From Calothrix sp. MO_167.B42 (GTDB taxonomy: Bacteria; Cyanobacteriota; Cyanobacteriia; Cyanobacteriales; Nostocaceae): a DNA stretch of 37,742 bases. The number at the start of each line of letters is the position of its first letter. Position 1 is the first letter of the stretch. Of the stretch, positions 24,534 to 31,394 are shown one piece after another. The translations under genes and the position numbers were made by a program. The DNA is taken from NCBI GenBank assembly GCA_030065255.1, contig JASJCX010000006.1:1-37742 (forward strand), written 5' to 3'. A model generated the notes under the pieces. The model had not been told where the DNA came from and did no database searches. It saw only the letters and a list, made by a program, of their open reading frames with translations.

Positions 24534-25994
24534 ATGGACGCCGGGTACATCCTGATTGTGGCAATTTTAATTTTGGGAGGCGCAATCGCCACTGCTGGCG
24601 ATCGCATTGGCACGCGGGTTGGTAAGGCTCGTCTGTCACTGTTTAAGATGCGCCCGAAAAAGACGGCGGTACTAATTACGATTATTACTGGTACTTTGGT
24701 TTCGGCATCGACTTTAGGGATTTTATTCGCTGCTGATGAGGGTTTGCGTAAAGGTGTCTTTGAGTTGGATGATATTCAAAGGGACCTCAGAAAGAAGCGG
24801 GAGCAACTCAGAAATACTACCCAACAGTTGGAGACTACTAATCAAAAGTTAGATACTACCACCGCCAATCTGGAAACCACCAGAAAAGAGAAAGAACAGG
24901 TAGTAACTCAACTAGAAAAAACCAAGCGAGAAAAGAATCAGGAATTACAAAAAATTAATGCTTTTTTAAAGAAAGCACTCAAAAAACAAGCCCAAACCCA
25001 GACTCAACTCACCCAAACCCAGGCTCAACTCCAAAAAGCCATTGCGGAAATTCAAAGTGCCTACCAAGAGAAAAGGACACTAATACAAGAAATTGAATTA
25101 CGCAAGGCTGAACGCCAAAAACTTTATGATGAAGCCCAAGCAGCTATTGCTCAACGGGAAATTGAATTAGACAAACGTCGAGCAGCCATAGAGCAACGCG
25201 ATCGCAAAATTACCCAACTAGATGGCCTCATCCAAGAGCGTAACTTAGAAATTGCCCAGCGCGAACAAGCGATCGCTAAAAAGGAATCTAGTCTCAAAGA
25301 ATTAGAGAAACAAAGAAGTTTTTTACAACAGGAAGTCGCTAGGCTAGAAAAATATTACCAGTCTTACCGGGACTTACGTTTGGGCAAATTGGCTCTGATT
25401 CGCGGTCAAGTGCTGGCTGGGGGTATAATCACAGCCCGGGGTGCATCTGTTGCCCGTCAAGGTGTGGTGCAACTGCTGCAACAAGCTAACCGCAATGCCA
25501 ATATTCAATTGACAGAGCCGGGAGAAACCCCAGGAAATAAACAAATATTACAAGTTACCAAAAATCAAGTTCGGCGATTAAGCCAACAAATCCAAGATGG
25601 GCGACAATATGTTGTGAGAATTTTCTCCGCTGGTAATTACGTCAGGGGGGAAAAGCAAATTGAATTTTTTGCTGATGCGGCATTAAATGAATTAGTGTTT
25701 TCTGAGGGGGAAGTATTAGCTGCTACCACTGCCGATCCTCCAAATATGACATCCTATCAACTGCGACAACGATTGGAATTACTGATTTCTGCTTCCCAAT
25801 TTCGCGCTCGCAATGCAGGTATTTTAGAAAATATTGAAGTAGATAGTACTTTCTTAAAATTTGTGGCTCGCATAGGTAAGTTAGAGTCAGCTATAGACAT
25901 TAAGGCGGTTGCTGCTCAAAATACTTATACTGCAGGGCCTTTGAAGGTTAGGTTAATTGCGATTCAAGATGGACAAGTGGTTTTTAGTACTTGA
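24534..25994 (+). CDS. DUF3084 membrane coiled-coil protein
   Basis: A 486-residue cyanobacterial DUF3084 protein. Two N-terminal membrane helices (about 4-20, ILIVAILILGGAIATAG, and 46-65, AVLITIITGTLVSASTLGIL) are followed by a very long coiled coil (about 75-300, with repeated TQLEKTKREKNQEL- and AIAQREIELDKRRAAI-like heptads) and a globular C-terminal domain (about 310-486). Start taken at 24534 because MDAGYILI directly precedes the first helix; an in-frame ATG 30 codons earlier adds an unrelated tail. Function is unknown; downstream of ntcA in a conserved-looking order. Confidence 0.9.
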   Translation: MDAGYILIVAILILGGAIATAGDRIGTRVGKARLSLFKMRPKKTAVLITIITGTLVSASTLGILFAADEGLRKGVFELDDIQRDLRKKREQLRNTTQQLETTNQKLDTTTANLETTRKEKEQVVTQLEKTKREKNQELQKINAFLKKALKKQAQTQTQLTQTQAQLQKAIAEIQSAYQEKRTLIQEIELRKAERQKLYDEAQAAIAQREIELDKRRAAIEQRDRKITQLDGLIQERNLEIAQREQAIAKKESSLKELEKQRSFLQQEVARLEKYYQSYRDLRLGKLALIRGQVLAGGIITARGASVARQGVVQLLQQANRNANIQLTEPGETPGNKQILQVTKNQVRRLSQQIQDGRQYVVRIFSAGNYVRGEKQIEFFADAALNELVFSEGEVLAATTADPPNMTSYQLRQRLELLISASQFRARNAGILENIEVDSTFLKFVARIGKLESAIDIKAVAAQNTYTAGPLKVRLIAIQDGQVVFST

Positions 25995-26405
25995 AAAATT
26001 GGGGGTTGTTGGTTGTAGATATGCTAACAGCCCCCAACCCCCAATTATGGGGGAGAAAGATAATTTAAAGTCCTCCGCTCCCCTAACCCCCAATACACCA
26101 GGGGAATGAGCAGATGCTTTGCTTTTTGCCCCCCTAATATCCAATCCGGTTACATCGGAATGATAAAAAAACCACAGAGGCACAGAGAGCGCAGAGGAAG
26201 AGGGAGAAGAAGGAAATTTAAATAATTCCGATACAAACGGAAATGATATAAACCCCCAATTCTGGGGGGAATTAATGGATGCTTTGCTTTTTATAAATGG
26301 GGATTTAGGGGGCATCACTCAAATAATAAAAATAAATTCATACTTCAATTGGGCAACGCCAAAAATTATAATAGTTGAGAAGTAATAGGTCATAGGTGAT
26401 GGATA
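25995..26405. repeat. Intergenic region with G/C-rich palindromic repeats
   Basis: Contains paired CCCCCAATTnTGGGGG hairpin-type repeats (near 26036-26051 and 26252-26268), two exact copies of GATGCTTTGCTTTTT (26113-26127 and 26278-26292), and an ACCACAGAGGCACAGAGAGC segment at about 26170 related to segments near 35180 and 36930. No gene is supported; a minus-strand frame (25953-26318) only reads the repeats. Confidence 0.65.
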
Positions 26406-26864
26406 ATGGGGAAAGAGCAAGAAATGACAAACTATTATCCTGAATTTTCCCCCACACAACCAACTATTTTAGGTTTCGATCCGGGGCGAGATAAATGTGG
26501 TGTTGCTGTCATGGGATTGGATCGGCAACTCTATTACCATCAAGTTATACCTGCTGATGATGCGATCGCTACTATAGATGATCTCAGAAAAAAGTTTCCC
26601 ATTTCTTTAATGGTGATGGGAGATCAAACTACTGCAAAAAAGTGGCAACAGCAATTAAAGGAAAAACTACTTGAACCTTTAAATATTATGTTGGTGGATG
26701 AGCGTTATTCTAGTTTGGAAGCACGCGATCGCTATTGGCAAATGTATCCACCCCAAGGATTATCGAAATTGTTACCAAAGGGCATGCGGAATCCGCCTAG
26801 ACCCGTGGATGATATTGTGGCGATTCTGTTAATTGAAAGGTATTTAAATCGACTTAGTAAGTAA
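26406..26864 (+). CDS. YqgF/RuvX-like RNase H-fold nuclease
   Basis: A 152-residue protein of the RuvC/YqgF-like RNase H superfamily, cyanobacterial form. First acidic residue in LGFDPGRDKCGVAVM (about 22-36), second in MLVDERYSS (about 96-104), and C-terminal acidic pair in RPVDDIVAILLIERYL (about 133-148). The DPGxxKxG and DDxxAxLL motifs indicate an intact active site. Family members process pre-16S rRNA or Holliday junctions. Translation may begin at 26406 or at the ATG at 26424. The stop codon lies in a TAAGTAATAAG sequence, a single relic of the AATAAGT heptamer. Confidence 0.85.
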   Translation: MGKEQEMTNYYPEFSPTQPTILGFDPGRDKCGVAVMGLDRQLYYHQVIPADDAIATIDDLRKKFPISLMVMGDQTTAKKWQQQLKEKLLEPLNIMLVDERYSSLEARDRYWQMYPPQGLSKLLPKGMRNPPRPVDDIVAILLIERYLNRLSK

Positions 26865-27133
26865 TAAGGATTGAAGATAAAATAAAATACAAAACCTCAC
26901 CCTGTCCTGTCGGATATCCCTCGACCTATTAAGGAGAGGGAAATATTTTTGCGTAGTAATAACTATTGTAGGTTGGGTTGAGCGATAGCGAAACCCAACA
27001 TTGCCATTGGATACATATATAGCAGTTGCATTCGATATTAGGAAGTTTTTCAGTTGACAATTGACAGTTCTTGAGTGGAACAATACTGTCCTAACTAACT
27101 AATATTTCCATTGCTATAAATCAAAAATACAAA
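26865..27133. repeat. Dispersed palindromic repeats between convergent genes
   Basis: Includes 26895-26940, an inverted copy (41 of 46 identical) of a hairpin repeat at 33467-33512, and GTAGGTTGGGTTGAGCGATAGCG at 26968-26990, part of a common cyanobacterial palindrome ending AAACCCAACA. A TTGACAATTGACAG relic is at 27054. Either hairpin could end transcripts from both sides. Confidence 0.7.
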
Positions 27134-29326
27134 TTATTTTGTCAATAATTGAGGAATGAGCGCACCAGAAACACCAGACCTTTTTATCAGGTTACAGCCC
27201 AATTTATAGGCAAACTCCACAGTTCTGCCAGCTCCCAGAGCATCATAAAAACCAATGGCAAATTCGATCGCGACTTTATCGGGAATTGCTTGATTCATAC
27301 CAATTACATAGTTGATGTGTTGCACTATGGCTGTGGCTTGGACTTGGGAATAACAAGCATTTAATACTACACATTCTACTTGGTCAGAAAACAGTTCAAA
27401 TAGTTCCCCTAGTGCTTCTCCATCAATTAATTTGATGTTACCAGTTTCATCTTCAAAGGCTAAACCATCTTCCCCAGAACCGTGTCCGGAAAAGTGAATA
27501 ATCTGGGGTTCGTAGTCTAAAAATGCTCGGTGGATATCCCGATAACGAACGGCTTCGGCTGTATCAATGACAAATTGTTCCCGTTGTTTGGCACGTTTTA
27601 AACCTTCTTTAATTTCCCGCATTTCTTCATCTAAACGTAGCTTGGTAGTATTTGCGGGATTAGCCGAGAGCAACAAAATTCCCCGCCGTTTGTCACTTTT
27701 TAATACTGTGGTGACTACATTTTCTAATTTACGAATTTGCTGAGAATTATCGGCAATTAAGGCTTTAAGTTCTTGCTCTGGTAAGCCTTTAATTTGATTA
27801 TAAGTATTAAAATAGTCTGCGCTGAGTTGTGACTTATCAGCCTCCGGTGTCGCTTCCACCCGCAGTAAAAATTTATCTCCTCCCCGTTTCTCCATCGCCA
27901 CAATTTCTAGTTCCGCATCGGGGTTATTTTCTGTTAATTCCTTGAAGGAAATTGCTATGGCTCTGGGGTCAACTCCTTGATTATGGTATAAGTCCAAGGT
28001 ATCTACAATTGGTTTAATAAAATCACCAAATTCCCCATCAGCAAACACTTCTTCCCTGTTATCTGGCTTGCGGAGAGGATCAGGGTTGTTTTTGGTGGGG
28101 AGTCGCATATACACATACTCGCACCTCACCCCAGTAAAGTTGGTTTGGCTGGTAATTCCCCAATCTTCGATGTAGGAACCTGTGAGAGTTGCACCAGTAA
28201 AGTCAGTTGCATCCAGTTGGGTTTGTTTGAGTTTCGCTCCGGATAAATTAGCGTCTTGTAAGTTAGCTTTACTTAAATCTGCACTAATAAAACTTGCACC
28301 TTGTAATTTAGCTTCCTGTAAATTGATTCCTCGTAGGGGTAGATTATCAAAGTTTTTATCCTGTCCCTGTCCTGTGAGCAATAATTGCCTTACTTGGCTG
28401 TTTTTCAGGTAAGTATTTCCTGGGCGAATTAGGTCAAGTTTTTTCGTATTTCGCCAACAGGTACGGGTAAGGATTGCATCTCTTAAATCCGTATTTTTCA
28501 GGGTGGCTCCGGTAAAATCGGCATCTGTTAAATTCGCACCTCGAAAGCTAGTACCAGCCGTAGCAGCAAAAGCCACAGCAATATTACGAATAAGGGCTTG
28601 TTTTTCGTCTCCTTTGATAGCTCGCCAGCCAATGTAAGCACTAAATGAAATGAAAGCTGCGGCTCCAATAAAAGGCACTTCGCCTGTTCCGGCTATAGCA
28701 AAAACTCCGATTCCATCTCCAATAAAAGCTCCAACGCCAGCCATAGCAAAAGCCCCTATAATGACGAAAGCTTCGGCTAAGGTTCCCGCAACGAAAAAGG
28801 CTCCTGCTGATGCTCCCGCAGCGAAAAAGGCTCCCACGAACGCTCCGATAGAAGCTCCGAATAGAAATAATGCGAAGGCTCCAACAAACACTGCAACTAG
28901 TAAGAAGACTAAAGCTCTGTTTCCAATTCCCCAAAGAATAATAATTACACAAAAGATAATTACTACTATTAAACCAATCCAGCCTGCAATTATGTTTATA
29001 GTTGAATTATTTGCATAAAAACCAGCATTATTAAATATTACAGCTAAAAACATACCAACATACAACGAGAAAAATCCTGATAGTGCTGACAACAAGAAGG
29101 AAACAGCGACCAGGAAAATCGCCCACCGTCTTTGCAATCCCCCTTTCGCTCCCCTAAAGTTTGCCCCAGTTAAATTGGCGTTGCTAAAATTTGTACTGCG
29201 AATGTCTGCTTCCCTAAAATCTGCCTCTGATAGGTTTTTCCCTTTAAACGATTGTCCCCGGAGATTGACACGACGAAAATCCCTTTCTCCTTGTGCATAT
29301 CTTTTGAGTACTTCCCTGGCTTTCAT
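27134..29326 (-). CDS. Membrane pentapeptide-repeat / CHAT caspase-like protein
   Basis: A 730-residue four-part protein. (1) Pentapeptide repeats at about 20-62 (SEADFREADIRSTNF, ANLTGANF). (2) A hydrophobic region, about 67-250, with several membrane helices and a long Ala/Gly/Phe-rich part built of GAF-like words. (3) Second pentapeptide block, about 262-385 (SFRGANLTDADFTGATL, QEAKLQGASFISADLSKANL). (4) A linker with VFADGEFGDFIKPIVDTLDL and a C-terminal CHAT peptidase domain (about 545-730) with His615 in IIHFSGHGSGED and Cys658 in VVLNACYSQVQA, plus VIGMNQAIPD and FYDALGAGRTVEFAY. The dyad is complete, so proteolysis is possible. An AAGGAG lies about 11 bases before the ATG. Substrate and trigger are unknown; no obvious partner is adjacent. 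Confidence 0.88.
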   Translation of the reverse strand: MKAREVLKRYAQGERDFRRVNLRGQSFKGKNLSEADFREADIRSTNFSNANLTGANFRGAKGGLQRRWAIFLVAVSFLLSALSGFFSLYVGMFLAVIFNNAGFYANNSTINIIAGWIGLIVVIIFCVIIILWGIGNRALVFLLVAVFVGAFALFLFGASIGAFVGAFFAAGASAGAFFVAGTLAEAFVIIGAFAMAGVGAFIGDGIGVFAIAGTGEVPFIGAAAFISFSAYIGWRAIKGDEKQALIRNIAVAFAATAGTSFRGANLTDADFTGATLKNTDLRDAILTRTCWRNTKKLDLIRPGNTYLKNSQVRQLLLTGQGQDKNFDNLPLRGINLQEAKLQGASFISADLSKANLQDANLSGAKLKQTQLDATDFTGATLTGSYIEDWGITSQTNFTGVRCEYVYMRLPTKNNPDPLRKPDNREEVFADGEFGDFIKPIVDTLDLYHNQGVDPRAIAISFKELTENNPDAELEIVAMEKRGGDKFLLRVEATPEADKSQLSADYFNTYNQIKGLPEQELKALIADNSQQIRKLENVVTTVLKSDKRRGILLLSANPANTTKLRLDEEMREIKEGLKRAKQREQFVIDTAEAVRYRDIHRAFLDYEPQIIHFSGHGSGEDGLAFEDETGNIKLIDGEALGELFELFSDQVECVVLNACYSQVQATAIVQHINYVIGMNQAIPDKVAIEFAIGFYDALGAGRTVEFAYKLGCNLIKRSGVSGALIPQLLTK

Positions 29327-29444
29327 GCAGTAAGCATCTCCTTAGAGGGTTGCAAATTTTACTTTCCGCAAACACCATAACAAATCAGCGTTAAAACAAA
29401 ATTATTTTATACATTGTCATTTAAAATACCACAAATAAAGTTGT

Positions 29445-29475
29445 AGATCCCCGACTTCTTTAACAATTCGGGAAT
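29445..29475. repeat. Degenerate copy of the CCCCGACTTCTT palindrome
   Basis: GATCCCCGACTTCTTTAACA then ATTCGGGAATC, an imperfect relative of the perfect palindrome at 35255-35287. It lies between the divergent CHAT and MBL-fold genes. Confidence 0.5.
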
Positions 29476-29539
29476 CTGGGCACTATAGATTCATTACATG
29501 ATGTCACAATAAAGATAAATATCATCTTCACAAAACGTC

Positions 29540-30316
29540 ATGTATTTAACTTACCTAGATAGTAATAGCTGGTTAATCGAACTTGGAAACAAGAAAATAT
29601 TACTCGACCCCTGGCTAGTGGAAAACTTAACCTTTGCCAATGCAGATTGGTTCTTCAAAGGTTCCCACAACCAACAACACCCAATCCCAGAAAACATTGA
29701 TCTGATTTTATTATCCCAGGGATTGGAAGACCATGCTCACCCACCCACATTAAAACAACTCAATCGCTCCATACCTGTGGTTGCTTCTGTTAATGCAACT
29801 AAGGTAGTCAAAGAGTTAGGTTACACCCAAGTAACTACCCTAGCCCATGGGGAAACCTTCTCCTGGGATAAATCTGTGGAAATCACCGCAACTCCCGGCT
29901 CTCCCATTGGCCCAACCCTAGTAGAAAATGGTTATCTCCTCAAGGAATTAGCAACTGATTTTACCCTGTATTACGAACCCCACGGATATCATTCTCCATC
30001 CTTGCAAAAATTTGCCCCTGTTGATGTAGTTATCACTCCTTTGATTGATATCACCCTACCCCTGGTGGGATCGTTCATTCGCGGTGGCAAAAAAGCTTTA
30101 GAAGTTGCCCAAGTTTTACAACCACAAGTCATGCTCTCCACTGCTGGCGGTGATGTCAGTTTTGAGGGAATGTTATCATCTTTACTTAAAGTTGTGGGAA
30201 GTATTGAGGAATTCCGCTCGTTACTCAAGGAAAATAATCTTTCCACCCAAGTCATAGAACCACAGTCAGGGCAAAGGTTTTTAGTCCCATTGCAAAATAA
30301 AAATTTAGCTGTTTAA
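29540..30316 (+). CDS. Metallo-beta-lactamase-fold protein with altered metal motif
   Basis: A 258-residue MBL-fold (UlaG-like branch) protein. The fold is recognised from MYLTYLDSNSWLIEL, KKILLDPWL, the motif after strand 4 and the late YYEPHGYHS. The canonical HxHxDH reads S-Q60-G-L62-E-D64-H65-A-H67, so the first two zinc histidines are Gln and Leu while Asp64 and His65 are kept; His67 and His147 may provide other ligands. Cyanobacterial and plant members with this altered motif exist, so it is probably a functional subfamily rather than a dead gene. Substrate unknown. Confidence 0.75.
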   Translation: MYLTYLDSNSWLIELGNKKILLDPWLVENLTFANADWFFKGSHNQQHPIPENIDLILLSQGLEDHAHPPTLKQLNRSIPVVASVNATKVVKELGYTQVTTLAHGETFSWDKSVEITATPGSPIGPTLVENGYLLKELATDFTLYYEPHGYHSPSLQKFAPVDVVITPLIDITLPLVGSFIRGGKKALEVAQVLQPQVMLSTAGGDVSFEGMLSSLLKVVGSIEEFRSLLKENNLSTQVIEPQSGQRFLVPLQNKNLAV

Positions 30317-30494
30317 GGGATGAATTATATTTTGTGGCACAAAATATATGTTTCTTATACTACGCATTGTCAAACCCCGCAAGTGTATAGCCACATATGT
30401 GTATTGCACAGCAAGGTTTAAACCAATCTAGGTTGTTGCACTGCATACCCGAAACCCAATTATAAGATATGGTGTTCATACACGCATAACTCCG

Positions 30495-30530
30495 GTGCAT
30501 CATCTGTGCATCAGTACTCTATTGATGCAC
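30495..30530. promoter_or_regulatory. Cluster of three GTGCATCA motifs
   Basis: GTGCATCA occurs at 30495-30502 and 30506-30513 in the same direction, and as TGATGCAC at 30523-30530 in the opposite direction with a 9-base spacer. Such a pattern of direct and inverted half-sites could bind a dimeric regulator. No adjacent start codon is close, so its target is uncertain. Confidence 0.3.
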
Positions 30531-30968
30531 TTCCCCCACACATATTGGATCAGGAAGCAACGAGGTTTTGTGAGAGGCGTTGCATAATTGCGGGATGATT
30601 TATCTCACGCAAAGGTGCTCCAGATGCAGAGAAAATAAAGAGTTTGAGATTTTAATACATCAAATTTCATCCCATCATTCAGCAATTCCTTGTGAGATAG
30701 TCAAAAGGAAAGTAGAGAAGGGTTAGTGTGTGACGCTATAAGTCTTATTACGTTCAAATATTGTCCTAGGGTCACACATCCTATATAAAAACTCTACAGA
30801 AAAAATATACTAGTTGCGTAATTTCTAGTAGTTAACAATTAGAAATAAAAAACACCTTTTGTAGAGAAGCTACCCTAACAAACTTAAGAAAGTTAGATTA
30901 AATTTGGGTTGTCAGGTTTGTACTTGTCTCATTTGTTCTTCAAATCGGTTTAATAAGAAAGAATACCT

Positions 30969-31076
30969 ATGTTTGAAGCTATAGGTGAATGGCAATCTTT
31001 ACCATCATTGCCTTCGCTTACCATACATGAAGTACGAGGTTTTAAAAAAATTGCCATGCTCCTGGTTTGTCTATAA
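30969..31076 (+). CDS. Possible 35-residue small ORF
   Basis: ATG to TAA encoding a peptide that begins MFEAIGEWQSLPSLPSLTIH and ends MLLVCL. I do not recognise it. No Shine-Dalgarno sequence is obvious apart from AAGAAAG about 9 bases upstream. It could be a short peptide gene, the start of a decayed gene, or chance. Confidence 0.2.
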   Translation: MFEAIGEWQSLPSLPSLTIHEVRGFKKIAMLLVCL

Positions 31077-31322
31077 AAAAAGAAACACATAAGGAACCTA
31101 TATCTAAATTAGATAATTATATTAATTCTCAGTTGTGTAAAATACACGACAAGCCTGAATGAGTAAATTTTTCAGTTTGAATTGCATACTTAAGCATACA
31201 AAGAAACAGTATATTCAAGTAATTTAAAATTATCTTTTTTTGTTAATTTTGTGAAGCTGAAGATAAATTACAAAATAAATTAGGAGTACCATCTAAGTAA
31301 TTTGTGGGAGGTAGTTTTAAAT

Positions 31323-31344
31323 GTTACCATGCCAAGATGGTGAC
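31323..31344. promoter_or_regulatory. Inverted repeat before the lipoxygenase
   Basis: GTTACCAT (31323-31330) and ATGGTGAC (31337-31344) pair at 7 of 8 positions around a 6-base spacer, about 50 bases upstream of the lipoxygenase ATG. The position suits an operator or leader hairpin. Confidence 0.3.
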
Positions 31345-31394
31345 GCACATATAGGTCTAATTTACAGAAAAACTAGATACGAGGAAGATTTTTT

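Larger units (their letters stand above)
30317..31394. other. 1.1-kb region upstream of the lipoxygenase
   Basis: Mostly non-coding. Holds a GTGCATCA cluster (30495-30530), repeat segments near 30578-30617 and 30725-30790 that match segments at 234-280 and 403-438 in diverged form, a possible 35-codon reading frame (30969-31076), and a small inverted repeat near 31323 just before the lipoxygenase. Confidence 0.45.

Noticed and set aside
25953-26318. 121-codon minus-strand reading frame after the DUF3084 gene
   Set aside because: Reads through palindromic CCCCCAA repeats and overlaps the DUF3084 3' end; no protein-like pattern.
26844-27083. 79-codon minus-strand reading frame
   Set aside because: Built from dispersed palindromes and a TTGACAG relic, and overlaps the end of the YqgF-like gene.
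28650-29018. Long Ala/Pro/Lys-rich plus-strand reading frame
   Set aside because: Antisense shadow of the repetitive membrane domain of the CHAT protein; composition mirrors the GC pattern of the coding strand.
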